Origin: Phoronis australis
Taxonomy: Eukaryota; Phoronida; Phoronidae
Assembly: GCA_002633005.1 (NCBI GenBank)
Contig: NMRA01000408.1
Span: forward strand, 64,001 to 128,000
DNA length: 64,000 bases
Reading direction: 5' to 3'
Each line of letters begins with the position of its first letter. The first letter of the stretch is position 1. Below are positions 1-13,074 of this stretch, in pieces. The notes under the pieces were generated by a model. That model was not told the DNA's origin and did no database searches. It was given only the letters and a program-made list of their open reading frames with translations. The translations under genes and the position numbers were made by a program.

Positions 1-3000
1 TGGAGGATTAAAATTTGAGAGTGATGAATCACCATGCTCAAAAATCTTGATGAGAAGGCTGCACCATAAGAAAACTCCAACTCTAACAATGTTTAGAACC
101 TAAAATGTAATATCAACAACATGCAACCACCCCCACAACTGTACATCCTGTTGTGTATCACATGTGCAATAAGCTCAATGTGCCCTGGTAACAACGACAA
201 AATGGAACCTAGCGCATGCTGCATCCCACATGAAGTCTTAGATAATACAAACTCTAGCACAGCTGGGGGCCCTAATACAACCAGCAAACATTAGTATACA
301 AGGCAAATCCAATTTTCAACACTATCAGAAATACATACGTATGGCTTTGGTCAGCTTTTTTGTTTGGAAATAGTCTTGCATGTGTTAAGTCCAAATCAAA
401 ACACAGGCAAGACCAGTCAGTATGCCAGGCAGATTGACAAGGTGTGGATCGCAGGTAACGATGCTCGCATAAAATTGTGCAACTGGTTTGAATTTAAAAA
501 TGAAAACGACATAAGAAACCATCAATCCTTTGAAAGGTAATAGTCAAGCCACGGATAATTCCATCCACGACAAAGGCAACAGAGTTTAGCAAAAAATTAC
601 ATGTATTGTTACTCCGAACTAAGACCTAAAGATAATAACCGTAAGGTACAGAGAAAAACAAACATAACATTTGTTTCATGACAATGCAGACACTCGCCTT
701 AACGATTAGGGGAGACTGCTAACTGTTCACGTTTTCACATATAATAATACGAGTCTCTACCCAAGACCGAATGTGCCAGTGAGTGTTTGAATTGAGGTTT
801 TGAAAAAACTGTTGACACAGGGTTTTAATCTGTTCAAAAATGCCCAACATTGACATTCAAAGAGCGAGTTTATAATTCAAAGGCCTAGGATGAGTCATAC
901 TTCATGCAGTGTGTAGGCGACCATACCTAGTCCACACTCTGCCATTATCACCCAAATGAGGCCAATACACCTGCCGCAGTCTAATTGCAATTGGGCAAAT
1001 CACAATCACAGATATTTTTAGTGAAATTTGCTGAGCTGCATATCAATGTTAATGAAATTTATCGTCATGCACGCTACAGGCAGCCAACAATATGGTGCCC
1101 CTGGCTCTCCACTATTAAGTTTACCAAAGCTCAGCTACAGTAGATATAAGTGCCATCGACACTTTTGAGTTAGCCTGAAAAAGTTACTCCCGGAAGGAAT
1201 TGTCACTAGGTTGTAGTAACGCAGACACTGTTTGTGCTGGGACAACTTGACACATACACAATAGTCCCGTTTAGACATCAACTTTTGACCCGGCGCAACT
1301 GACACGGAGCGAATTGATCAGTGTCAAGCAGCCCTTTACACACACAACTCACCAACTGTGGCAAGACGGTAGTTGTAGGCTAGAAAGTGGAACGCACATT
1401 TGCAGGTTTACAAATGGCAGGAGTTGCAGAGACAGAGAACCCGTATGTAGGTCATTGCACAAGTACAGCAGAGATGATCCTCTCCGCCTTGCCCGTTTCG
1501 CATTTAGACATATAATTGACACGGAGCAAGATGATTGAGTGCAAATTGCTCTACCTCACAAACGGGTGGCAAAAGTTGTCACTGCGGTGTCAATTTGCTT
1601 GTGTCAGTCCCGTTTACACACATACTTGCGCTAGAACATCTCATTCCGTGTCAGCTGATCCGTGTAAACTTTTGTAGTGTAAACGGCATTAATGTGACAA
1701 CTTACACAACCATATCCAGATTGGGTAACTTGTACTAGGGTAACTTGTCCCAGCACAAATCTTAGTGTGAACGAAAACTTGAAGACAGAGTGCAAGTGTC
1801 CAGTTGTGCACTTGTTCAATAACCTACATAAGGGTGTCTAATCCAGTTTGCACTAGGAGGGGACCAAGTTGTTCCAGTACGAGCTATATACACTAATACT
1901 GTGGTCATAGAAATAGTCTGATGTGAATGTTAGTTCACCGTTACACAGCAGCAAAATATACATGAACTGACAGCGAAAGAAAAATCAAATCAATTTAAAT
2001 ATTATCACTGCAGTGTTAGTAACTTAAAAGTAGTACAGTCTCCCTAGTAGAAGCGATACTGATTAGACCTGAGAAACTGCCTGATGAATTCGTACATTTT
2101 GTTACAATAACAAGGTTTGTTTAGCCGAAAACATCAGACTTGGCCATAAACTGACACAAAAAGAAAGTCAGTTAATATGAAGCAATGATTAGTGATTAAG
2201 AAGTGGTTGATCACATACTTCTTTTCCTCAACAAATCAAGAGCTTATAATCCTGAATGATCAGGAAATTATGACTTCCTTCTCAGTCCATTAAACCCATA
2301 AGCAAAATGTGTCAGATCATATGGTTCCTGTAGGAAGAGAACAACAGGATGTGTTACCACGGGAACACAAGTTAAATCTACTGAGGAGGTCTAACCTATC
2401 CAGCAAAGCTGCACGCTAAATAAGAATTGATCGCGGCAATACACAACTGGGCAGCAAAAATTGTACCTGATGACCTCATTGGTGGCACGTGGCACAGCAC
2501 TGAAAAGATTCCATGGTGGAATTCCGCCCACCAAACGCTATAATTCATTAGTTACAGTCAATTTGTTTTCCACTCAAAACCTCCAGTGGACCAGGCCAAG
2601 ATATGTAAACAGTGAGGTCTGGATACCATAAGAACAACAGGATGTGTACCCATCCTACCTTATTTACAAAGTTGAGAAGGTCGACAGTTGACAGGTACCC
2701 TAAACAAGGCCTCAGGGACTAACTTATTTTCAAACACGAGTTTCCTGTCCTTTATAAAGAAACTCAATAAACAAGATTGAAAACTCTAGAAACTTACATT
2801 TCCATTCAGGAAGGATCAAATACAAAACAAACAAAAACGGACCAAGCCTAAGATGTTATTTTTTCACACCCAAGTCAGAATGAAGGTAGGTTCAGTAATT
2901 TCAGTTAAAAATCAACAGGCTATACCAAAACTTCAACATGAAATTCAATAGGACTGATTCATGTCAAGTTTTACCACAGCAATACAACTAAGAAAACATA

Positions 3001-4500
3001 AAATATGATTGGACAGGGTTAACATGGCAATAAAATATTGTACATTATCAAAACAAACAGTCCTGTCAATGGTACCAAAATGTGTATACACACAAGGGGT
3101 AATGAGGTCCAGCCTACAATTCCCAACACAACAAAATAATAACCCATTCATAACTAGCCTCAGCCATAGAACAGACCTGCATTATTCAATGGATGGCCAA
3201 TGTAACACAGAGCCTAGAGATGTGTCCTCAATCATGTCAAACAGACAAAAAAGGCAAGATCATTTACATGTGGATGAGGACTCATAACATATGGTGCCTG
3301 GAGAAAATGATCGAATGCCCAACTAGTGAGGAGTCAAAATGGGCCATCATACAAACTCGCTTATTTGTCACAAGAGAGAACAGCTAGCAGATCAGTCCTA
3401 TAAATCCAATAGATAACAGGACTATCCCAACTTCACCAGCCCCATTCAGTCCTTCTTGCTCCTATCAGCGAACCATTTCACTGACTCATTAACCGTTGAT
3501 GTTCCGAATGTACAAATTTTGCCAGCTCCCATTTCAGGCCCTCGTTGAAACAGCTTCACTCGACGACTGAGAAACAAAAATCATTTCGCTTCACACAACA
3601 CAAGCCAAAGGGCCAAAATCTTTTCAACATTATGGCAATTCAAATTCAAAATATCCCCCTTGGAGTTGACAAGATTTAACAGAAAGAATGAACACACTAA
3701 GATAAAGAACAACGTTATCGCCACCATCAAATCCTTTCACATACATCAGCAAACCACCAAGTTCCGTCAAATTTAAAATAAACTACCAACTCAGTAAGGA
3801 ATATGATGTCAAACAGTGACACCTAGACATACCCGCTTCATACCTGTACATTCCGAGTCACTTTTCTCGATCAACACGTAAAGAAGTGTGCTTTTAATAA
3901 GCAGTACTTTAAGAAAACATGCACAGAAACAGCAAACATAGTTCTGGAGGCCATCGTATTAAAAATTTGCTGAAAAAATGAAGTCATTTTGTGGTTTATT
4001 GTTCAAAATGAACAGTTTCGTATGCCTCTCTATATTGCAAAACTGGACCTGGAGAACTATTGCAGCGTGCAACTTTCAAAAGATGGTCAGCTAACACAAG
4101 CCCAGGGCACTGTAGAGTAAAAAAACCTGTACCATCAAGCGCAAATAAAACCCATTTTATAGTCGACCCCTACGCAGAAGGGTATTCACCATTCACAGCA
4201 CACAATGAATGTCAAGGAAGAAATGGAACCCAGATATGCTACTTGTAAAATTCGGATTTGGGATGTCATGAACAACTGGGGACTTCTCTTCAACCTTAGA
4301 AACAGATAAAGAGTGCTTGGATTGAGGAGACTTGAACACTAAAGTAGGCTACCAGTAAAATACACTGATACTGGCCGTGACCTAGTTTTTCACATTACTG
4401 GAGGTCCCAGTCCTGGAGAGGTTTACACAGTAAACTTTTTACTACAAACAATCAAGGGCATAGAGGAGAGAGGGAGATCTTGCAACCTTTTTGAAATGTG
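1..4500. other. Intergenic, no gene recognised
   Basis: Open frames here are short (92 codons or fewer), overlap on both strands and resemble no protein family I know. The sequence is AT-rich and unremarkable apart from the inverted-repeat element at 1231-1759. The part nearest 4500 may lie just past the end of the Sprouty transcript. Confidence 0.6.
1231..1759. mobile_element. MITE-like element with terminal inverted repeats
   Basis: TTTGTGCTGGGACAACTT at 1231-1248 reappears inverted at 1742-1759 with one mismatch in 18. The roughly 530 bp between has no credible coding frame but carries repeated internal phrases (TTGACACGGAGC-type at about 1300 and 1515, CCCGTTTA-type at about 1267 and 1610). 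Small size, terminal inverted repeats and no transposase fit a non-autonomous DNA transposon. I could not define a clear target-site duplication, so the superfamily is open. Confidence 0.6.
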
Positions 4501-4545
4501 CTTATTGTTTGAATAAATTAAACTTAATTGTTATCACGATATAAC

Positions 4546-4551
4546 TTTATT
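4546..4551 (-). terminator. Candidate poly(A) signal for the Sprouty transcript
   Basis: AATAAA on the minus strand about 970 bases beyond the Sprouty stop. An ATTAAA variant lies nearer the gene at 4813-4818. Either could serve. The choice is not supported by transcript data. Confidence 0.25.
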
Positions 4552-5519
4552 TTATAGGTCAGCTGAGAGACTTTGCCTCAGCATTACACTGACTGAATTC
4601 ACATCTCAGAAATAAATATAACTTGTATTTTATATAAAACTTTCTCAAAACACTTATTTTGAGACGCATATACCATGAAGAAAACAATAAATATCTTAAT
4701 AGCAAACAAAAAACAATGCAGTTATTGTTGTCACAGGGCTAATCTTACAATACATGTATACAAAAACATCGTCAAGAGGAACTGGACAACACTCACGTGG
4801 AGATGAACATCTATTTAATTTACATGTATCGATAGAGGTGCCAGTGACCTGTCGCTAAGCAACCGAACAAAATGGTTTTGGTGAGCATCACAGTCCCTCT
4901 GCTTACAACCACTTGAAATAATATCCTTATAGGGACTGACTGCATTCAGACCAACTCAACATAATTTGTTAACGCAAACAACTGCAAAATTAAAAAAGAT
5001 TTGCCAAGTCATACAGGGAGGTATTTACAATTAAGCACAGAAAATTGAAGGCCCTGTGAAATATACGTAATTTATACTTAGCTCTGCACTTCAACCGAAG
5101 TTTGGACAATGCCCAAGACCTTGCTTGTCCACAACACTTGAGAATTATAATCCAGTCTATCTGGCGGCACACGGGACATAACTTACACTGCTCCGTAATC
5201 CAGAGATTTATACGACAAGTCAAGACATCTGCACAGCCAATGAAACATATAAAATATCCGCGATGTCCATAACCAGTTTGCACTGACAGAAGCACTATTA
5301 AGTTGTGCTACAACGCGTTCCCGTCTTGCGTTTGGCATGCAGTCCGAGTAGAAAACAGTCTCACAGGTCGAAAAATAAAATCCAGGAACTGGGTAAGATC
5401 ACCGATCGACGACTGTTTAACCGAAGACCACGAGCACTGGACCGCTGTTTATACATCTCCATCACTGGTACTCCATTTAATTCCAGGTTTCAGCTAAAAT
5501 ATTGACTTATAACATGAAA

Positions 5520-6221
5520 TCACACAAATGATGAAGACGAATCATGCTCAGACGAGTAAATGAATTTTGTCTTGTCTCTGTCTGTATGAGGCTCTTTACA
5601 CTGGCATCCTTTGGTGACACAACAACAGTTATAGCACGAGGTGATTGCCTCCGTCACCCCACGCATTGGCCAGTACAAACACAAGCATGGTATACATGTC
5701 GACAGAACACCAAGGCAGGCCCAGCGCAGTGCACAATTTGGCTGCGTACAGCCGGCACACGGCTCCTCAAACGCCGTCTTGTTCTCATCGTAGCAACAGT
5801 GGTACGCCACGCCTTTTAAACAACATACGCAGGACACTTTCTCAATAACGTCCTGTGCATTGCATGTAGCGTTAGTACAACATAAATTCAAAGAAGGCAA
5901 TGGTCGCCTTTCAGTGCACTGCCGGCACTTACACTTGCGACAGTGCATACATATAATACTGCTCTTGGCACCTTTTATGTCAATCGGCAGCTGCGTCACC
6001 GATACTGGCTGCTCAATCACACATCGCTGCCGTTCCCTTTCGCGGTTCTCATTTATGTTGTTATTTTTATTGATAAGGGAATCCTGCCCTCTTTTTGATG
6101 GTCTATGAACCGTAGGCAGGTTCGGGGTGTCAACATAATCGTTAAAATTACGCGACAACCCGACAGTGTCTAATCGGATCACTTGCTTTCGTTTTGTGCC
6201 AATTGGCAACTTTGTTTCCAT
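5520..6221 (-). CDS. spry: Sprouty-family receptor tyrosine kinase signalling antagonist
   Basis: Predicted 233-residue protein, complete in one exon. Sprouty proteins are membrane-associated feedback inhibitors of FGF/EGF receptor to Ras-MAPK signalling. The C-terminal cysteine-rich Sprouty domain spans about residues 91-208: it opens CMHCRKCKCRQC, has CVCCLKG and YHC near 131-142, then PCAGC, CALRW, an IPCLCLYWP segment near 177-185, CYNCC and a closing GCQC. These are the family's diagnostic blocks and are palmitoylated in known members. Near the N-terminus, NFNDYVDTP puts a tyrosine at residue 29, matching the conserved Sprouty tyrosine that recruits Cbl or Grb2 when phosphorylated. A serine-rich tail ends the protein. 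I chose the ATG at 6221 because CAG directly upstream (6226-6224) closes a pyrimidine-rich splice acceptor, so the in-frame ATG at 6242 would lie in an intron. It is shorter than vertebrate Sprouty proteins (about 300 residues). Spred proteins share the domain but carry EVH1, absent here. Confidence 0.93.
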   Translation of the reverse strand: METKLPIGTKRKQVIRLDTVGLSRNFNDYVDTPNLPTVHRPSKRGQDSLINKNNNINENRERERQRCVIEQPVSVTQLPIDIKGAKSSIICMHCRKCKCRQCTERRPLPSLNLCCTNATCNAQDVIEKVSCVCCLKGVAYHCCYDENKTAFEEPCAGCTQPNCALRWACLGVLSTCIPCLCLYWPMRGVTEAITSCYNCCCVTKGCQCKEPHTDRDKTKFIYSSEHDSSSSFV

Positions 6222-6240
6222 TTCTGAAATAGGAAAAACC
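6222..6240 (-). promoter_or_regulatory. 3' splice site in front of the Sprouty coding exon
   Basis: Read on the minus strand, a run of T and C (TTTTTCCTATTTCAG) ends at 6224 and is followed by two bases and the ATG. This is a strong acceptor. It implies at least one untranslated 5' exon at higher coordinates, which I could not locate. Confidence 0.75.
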
Positions 6241-6242
6241 AT

Positions 6243-9200
6243 AAAAGATACTTAAAGTTATACCTTAAAATTTAGAGTAAGTCTAGCTCTCAATTGTGAC
6301 AGCAGAAACGAACAGGAATACATAACCATTTTTTTCAGTAACATTCAGTAAAATAGTGAAACAGTGAAACAATTAGGGCAACAAAACTGGCGTTAATAAA
6401 TTTTCTACGTTGGAAGTTGTTTAACAACACCAGGTAATATCAGGACAGCAAGAAATGCCTGTTAGGCCTATGTGCTATGTCAGGAAAAGTCGTTAAAAGT
6501 TAAAGAAATGAGAAGCCAGCTTGTCAAATTGAAAATTGAAGACCTCTGCCCTCTAAACTACGGCAGGTGTCGAAAAGAGCATTCAATCACGTTTAGCAAA
6601 CTTGAACATACTTACTCCGTTATATCAGCAAAAATTAAAACCCCTAAACATAGCTAATGAGATCCACAAAACAAAAAGTCAATCAGATAACAAAGTGCAA
6701 AGCGGGCCAACCTACTTCAAATGCTCGACTTCAGGGCACGTGTCGTGAACTGGCGTGAATGTAAAACCCAATCGCATCATACGCTCATCCTAATCTTTGT
6801 CAGTTTGTGTCGCTTGTTTTTTATCAATGGCACACCGATAAGAGTTCGCAGACGTATCAACCTTACAAATTATTTATCCTCTCCTATCTTACTTCGTTAA
6901 CAAGTATGCCCATTTGTATCGAATCACGACATGTGGTTAAAAATTGATAGCGTGTACTCCAGAGATGAACCGTTCCTATCTGATCTGGCTTCTAGTTTAT
7001 GAAGAGGTCGGCAGTATGTCCAGTAATCCTCGCACACAAATTCACAAAAAAAACGTCGTGAAACGACATGGCCTTGTTAAAATACACTTGCCACTTAGTT
7101 CTTAGGTAGAATCACACTTTCTTACCATAAAACGCTAAACCGACTGCACATTTTCAATGTTAGTACCCACACGATACACATCTAAATGAAGACACTTTCC
7201 AAATATGGAGAATGGTGAAATGACCTCCTCGTAAACTTCCGGACGACTGTATTATTTTATTGAAGGGGTGTTCGGCCTTCAGATATTGACAAAGCATGCT
7301 TTTTAGAAGAAAAAAATACTTCACTAATACAAAAGTAAATGTTAAGTGTATTAATATATTTGAATTTAAAAATAGACATTAAGCAACACAATTAGATGCC
7401 AAGAACAAGTCTTTTTAAATCTTATTACCCCTACGTGTCAGTTTCCAGTTGTAATGGCAGTTGTGAAACCACGTGACCAGTCAGCAAATAAAGAGCATGA
7501 AATGATCAATGAACGTGAAGTTACCACGGATCGTCTCCCGCCAAAACGAACGATAAGCCACTACGTTGCACCGGCACTTTAATATCTTGTTTACCAGTAT
7601 TTCAAATTTGGCCAGTTTATATATCAGGTCTTATCAGACTGTGACGTATAACAAATTACTTTGTGTGACACCTGTCCATGGTTATGAACGCTTTCTACAG
7701 GGTGTCAAATTTTACGCCTCGAGAAAACTATCTAAATTAACCGTTCCATTTTATTCAGTTACATAAGAAAAGTTTGTTTTCTAAAATTCACACTACGAAG
7801 GCAACCCGACAAGTGTTTACTATTTTATTTACAAACACGGACGAAAAGAATAGCCGGCTCATTCAAGGCTTCTCATAAGTCATTCTTGTGAAGTTGCCAA
7901 ATACCGTATGAATGAGGTGCCCTGTTCAATAGCTGGTTTAGAATTAAAGATTGGTGATAAGAAAATCCTGTAGTGACAATGCCTGTACGACATGAATAGA
8001 CTGGCGGAGGCAAAGGCAGTTTAACGCACAAGAATATTCTACGTCACATTGGCTCCACGGTAAAGACACGAGTTACGTTATCTATAATAAAGGTTTACGG
8101 TTAAATATCTCATCTCCATCAGTGCTGCCAAAAAGTTTTTCCACCAGCCCAGTCAACAATGTACTAAATAGGAAAATTAGAGGATCAAATCTGGGACTAA
8201 TGCAACTATTATTAGCTATTATAGCCTAGGATAAAATGAGAGAGAAGAATGAAGTTAAGTTCCGCGTAAATCAATCGAAATGGATTCCGCCCCAAATAAA
8301 GATAACATGTCACAAGAATTAATTTGATCGAACTTAATAAAAACGCGTCAAGCTGCAGTCTTGCGTATTCTACTGTAGGGTTTATTGAGTGACTGTAAAC
8401 AAGCTCATTCACTGACAATAGCTATACAAAAGACCGGAGTCTAATGAAGCTTGGTAATAACGCACCATATTCTATTCCTATTCCATCAAGTGAAAATCTT
8501 TTCAGCGTCGAATGGAATTATCGCGCGCCTTTCCTCGACAGGCCGCAGGGGGCGGAAGCGCCGCAAATGGTCGCTGTGTTTTGAACAACTCTCACAACAC
8601 CTTCAGTGTTTGGCGGAGTATGAGGTACTCGTGTTGAAGAAAACTTCACATCTCTTCACTTGTGACTTTGGTGATATTACAGGTGTTAAAATAACCCTGA
8701 TTTTTTCAATAGCTCCCCGTGACAGTGCTCATGCCATCAAGAACTATACCCACGTCTTTTATAGAGTAACAGAGCAGCTTGGACTCGAGGGCTATAATTT
8801 CATGACGAGTGAAACTAGATGTTGTTTTTTTTTTATAAATTTCGAAAGTGAACTGTCCAGTGCTGTATCTGATTCCAAAAGGTGTAATGGGAGATACTGT
8901 TCGGGGAATATCAGTATCACATTCGGATATTGCTGGTAATAAAAGGGTTCTTGTTGAAGTTCGGATGTCGCTGTGTGCACGACCTGAAATGCAGTATGTG
9001 TTTCCAAAACAAACAAAATTTCTTACGTAATATATGGGTATCTAAACACAATGCTGCACTCATACAAGGGCCACTATTTTCAGTGCACTGATCACCCATG
9101 AATTCATGTGGTATGTTAAAAGAACTCAATATTATCCTCAACCCAGTTCAGGGAAGTTCACAAGTAACAGTTTCGTACCCATTTTAACACCAGATCTAAT

Positions 9201-9914
9201 AGACCATAAAGAAATAATCCAAATTTTAATTTCTGTCACCATCGTTTCGCGAACTAAGCTGTAAATGTCTAATGCATTACAATGTGCAAAACTGTAAGGT
9301 TGGAGTTTTCTTTATTCACGGTGACTCTGTGTTTATTGACGACGACGTCACGGGGACACGGTCCTCTATTGGAATCAAAACTTGCGTAATTTTGTATTTT
9401 TAAAGATAAAGAATAATTACACTAACATTGCTCTTGATTTATTATTATTTGCATTTTAACACGATACAATAAATGAGAATTTCAGGCGTAGTCCAGTACA
9501 CAAATGCGAGTATTTAGTGACATCTATTGGTCAAAATATATAACTGTCCGGGTTTTGTTTTGTTCCGTGTCCCTCCACTGTCTCAGAATGTCCTGCTTTA
9601 ACAAGCGGAGAAATTAACGTACAACCGTATATTTTTATGCTTTTCCACACAATTTACCCTTAAATCTAAGAAAATTAAAACGGTGTGTTTCTGGGTGTTA
9701 CCGAGGACATTTGCTCCTCCAGTTGCGAGATCCAAATGACCTTCTTTTTCAGTGTGCAGTCCATATTACAAAGTCGTACCTACATGTACGACTAATCAGA
9801 GTGTGTAGGCAGGGCTTTCAATTTAATTCCCCATTTGCCCGTGGTTTTATCACAGAACTAGAGGACAGCTCCGTGATAAAACGACGGGCAAATGTACTCA
9901 ATAACCTCACCCAG
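6243..9914. other. Upstream of Sprouty, no coding gene recognised
   Basis: Should contain the Sprouty 5' UTR exon and promoter, but neither can be placed by eye. The longest open frame (8451-8939, plus, 162 codons) matches no family I know, lacks domain signatures and is probably spurious. A short GC-rich patch near 8520-8570 stands out from the AT-rich surroundings. Confidence 0.5.
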
Positions 9915-10667
9915 CAGTGGCGGATCTAGGATATCACAAGGGGGGGGGGCCCAACATTTTTTCCGGCTGGAAGCATTTGCGCAATCTGAACCACGATTGT
10001 AGATGCGCATAGCACCGAATGGGGGGAGGTCGGGAGGGGGGTTTGCCCCCCTCCCGCCCAGGAAATTTTTCTGTTTTTACCTCTAAAAATCAAGCATTTG
10101 CCTCGATTCCTGAAGTATTANNNNNNNNNNNNNNNNNNNNNNNNNNNNNNNNNNNNNNNNNNNNNNNNNNNNNNNNNNNNNNNNNNNNNNNNNNNNNNNN
10201 NNNNNNNNNNNNNNNNNNNNNNNNNNNNNNNNNNNNNNNNNNNNNNNNNNNNNNNNNNNNNNNNNNNNNNNNNNNNNNNNNNNNNNNNNNNNNNNNNNNN
10301 NNNNNNNNNNNNNNNNNNNNNNNNNNNNNNNNNNNNNNNNNNNNNNNNNNNNNNNNNNNNNNNNNNNNNNNNNNNNNNNNNNNNNNNNNNNNNNNNNNNN
10401 NNNNNNNNNNNNNNNNNNNNNNNNNNNNNNNNNNNNNNNNNNNNNNNNNNNNNNNNNNNNNNNNNNNNNNNNNNNNNNNNNNNNNNNNNNNNNNNNNNNN
10501 NNNNNNNNNNNNNNNNNNNNNNNNNNNNNNNNNNNNNNNNNNNNNNNNNNNNNNNNNNNNNNNNNNNNNNNNNNNNNNNNNNNNNNNNNNNNNNNNNNNN
10601 NNNNNNNNNNNNNNNNNNGGGGGGGGGGCCCGGGCCCCCTGGGCCCCCCCCCCTAAATCCGCCTATG
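9915..10667. mobile_element. Inverted-repeat element interrupted by the assembly gap
   Basis: CAGTGGCGGATCTAGG at 9915-9930 matches in inverted form CATAGGCGGATTTAGG at 10667-10652 (13 of 16). Both termini are followed inward by long G or C runs. CCCAG occurs immediately outside both ends (9910-9914 and 10668-10672) and may be a target-site duplication. The 498-base N run lies inside, so content and true length are unknown. The appearance suggests a non-autonomous DNA transposon. Confidence 0.55.
10121..10618. other. Assembly gap (N run)
   Basis: 498 undetermined bases. The right flank is a G/C homopolymer mixture, a likely cause of the failure to assemble. Open frames called across it are meaningless. 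Confidence 0.99.
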
Positions 10668-11010
10668 CCCAGTGACGTCATAACTTCAACGGATGTGTTG
10701 CTCTTATGAAACAGATGACGATGTCATTCTCAGCAAGAAGTTTAGTCCTAAACTTTTTGTTCTCAGTTTTTCACATTCTTTTCGAAGAGACGGATCCATT
10801 TGGAAATTTTGAATTATAAACGGTGCAATTAAGATTAGATATTTTCATTTGACCACTTGCCGCAATAAAACAGACATGAAAAGGTTTCTGGACTTGGAAA
10901 ATGGCACATATTCCATAATTACACGCAGCATGGTTCACCACGTATTTTTTAATATTTTTTTCTTTTCAACTGACCCGTTGTGACAAGCCAACTTGAAGAG
11001 CTTGACCACG

Positions 11011-11120
11011 AAACTGGGAACGCCGAATTGTCACTTCTCTACCTAGTACAGAATTAGCCTCTAATTTGACGAAGGAAACTTTTTTAAACAGTTTTCATAT
11101 CGGTAAGCGATCTGCATCAA
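11011..11120 (+). repeat. Diverged dispersed repeat, copy 1 of 3
   Basis: Shares an ordered set of phrases with 18292-18381 and 25805-25910: AACTG near the start, TCACTTCTC, then GTAAGCGATCT near the end (GTAAGTGATCT in copy 2, GTGAGTGGACCT in copy 3). Strongly diverged, so an old repeat family. Confidence 0.4.
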
Positions 11121-13074
11121 GAAGGTTGGTACGTTTTTATTCCCAACAACTATTTGCCAGAAAACGCTGTTAAGAATATTTTGGAGGAACCTTTCAAAAT
11201 AAATTGCTATGGTCGTTTTTCCGAATTGTCTAGAACTGTAAGACGCAAAACTCGTTCACAAATTAGGAACGGAAGACGTGATTTATCGTCAGATCATGTG
11301 GTCTGTTCCTATCAGACTGAAGATTCGCCTAATTATTTGAAAATGATTAAACCATCTACCGAGCTCTGAATGAATTACTATTCCTGTGATGCGGACAGAC
11401 AGTCGAATTCATTAAGCTTTGCTTTTAGCGTATATTGGCTACATTTCGTCAGACATTTAAAAATAAATCGAAATATATTTCACAATCTCGTTTCAAATTG
11501 TAAAAAATAGGATTTGGAAAAATCATTCCTTAGCAGAGGAAGTGTCAACTAGTTCATTTCTTTCGGACGTTACACCAGCAACTCTGTTATCGATGTTATC
11601 AAAAATGCCGTTTTGACAACAACAAACCAACGATAATTGAAATCCACGGAAAACCAATTCCACCGTCAACCACTTTAATGCAGAACTAATGTCGATTTTT
11701 GGAAACAAAAATGTCTAAAAACTAGGCGAGCTCGACGTATTTGAACATCAACTTTCTCCAATAAAGGCAGACTACACATTGTACTGAGAAGCGACGATTC
11801 TTCTTGGCGAATAGTGCTTATTCTATTGACTTCTTTCATGATATAAAATTACGGCTTTTTGAAAACGGAATTTAAGTTCGACTCAAACTTTAATGAAAAA
11901 AGTAATAAAAGTTCCCGAAGTTCTGTTGCTTGCCTAACGATCAAGCTTTCTCTAACGTTTCTGTACGAGAACACATGACAGGCGCAAAACTGCAAAGGCG
12001 GAGCACCATTTTACACCCATCACAGAAATATCGCTCAGCGCCGGCCATTCACCCGAATCACTCAAAAGGGTTATGATTTCGATTCGTTCACGCACTCGAA
12101 TGACGTAGATTTCGACAAAGCACTCCAAATATGTGATTGCAAAAGTGACCTAGACCCAACCCCACTAAAGTCTACGTGATCCGCAACAGGAAATCTCCTT
12201 TCTGAATAAACTAGCATCGCCTCTTCACCTCCCTCGCATATATAACCGACTTAAGACAGCAACAAAAAATCTAGTTCAAATACCATTAGGCCTACTAACG
12301 TAGATTATAAAATCGTGTATCAATAGATTGTCTAATTTCGTCTTATAGCGGCTTGGCAAAACGATATTAGCATCTATGAATATTGAGTTCATGGTTCTAC
12401 ATAAACAACTTATTACTAATATTCTAGTCTACACGACTTCCGGATTAATGAGGTATTATTGTCTAGGAAGTGAGAGAACATGTTTCAACCAGCTGCTTTC
12501 CAACACCTGGGGGTCGCCACTTCCTTTTCGGAGCGCCACCACCCAGCGGGAGAGCCGATATGAATCAAAAACCAAGGGGTCACATGCCCGCGTTAAGAAT
12601 GATGGAGACCACGGGTTCTCAGGAAATCGCACAGCTTTCTCCATGTGGGCCCCGATTAGTTATTTGATTAATTTAGTTTTGATGTAGTTGGCCACAAAAA
12701 ATGTATGCTCTAAGCGCGACTACTATTCTTTTGACGTACCCGATGAAGACACATGCTCTCGAGTCATTTGTGGACATGCAATGGTTCGTTTCCAAATGAA
12801 AAATAGGTACGCTTGTCCATGAAGCCACGGAAAGGTGGGCACTGAAAGCAACAGAAACGCGTGATCCGGAGTTTAAATGAGTGGTGACCTGGGGGTCCTT
12901 CGTAATGCACGTAGCGGCTACGTCAGTGACGTAAGATGAGTAGCCGAAATGATTAAGCAATCATGGAAAAATTCATATGCCAGCATTATATAGTCAACTT
13001 ACGTTCAACTCTCACCCCTCCTGTCCTAACTTAGACCCGTCAGTGTATACTGAACCTATGCGCTCCATTGGCGA

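Noticed and set aside
4990-5295. 101-codon minus frame downstream of Sprouty as a second gene
   Set aside because: It lies in the likely 3' UTR. The cysteine pairs do not form a known zinc-binding pattern.
6222-6242. Upstream in-frame start adding MVFPISE to Sprouty
   Set aside because: Those codons are the pyrimidine tract and AG of a strong splice acceptor.
8543-8555. CCGCAGGGGGCGG as a CTCF site
   Set aside because: A single motif-like string without context. It is also compatible with chance in a short GC-rich patch.
8451-8939. 162-codon open frame on the plus strand as a new gene
   Set aside because: No recognisable domain, no start context or splice partner, and a T-rich run inside. 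Length is within chance for this much sequence.
10019-10709. Open frames across the first N run (up to 218 codons)
   Set aside because: They consist almost wholly of undetermined codons. The same applies to frames over 59203-59724.
12376-12687. GC-richer patch with 103-codon frame as an exon
   Set aside because: Open on both strands, with no recognised motif. It may be a repeat fragment, but no second copy was seen in the window.
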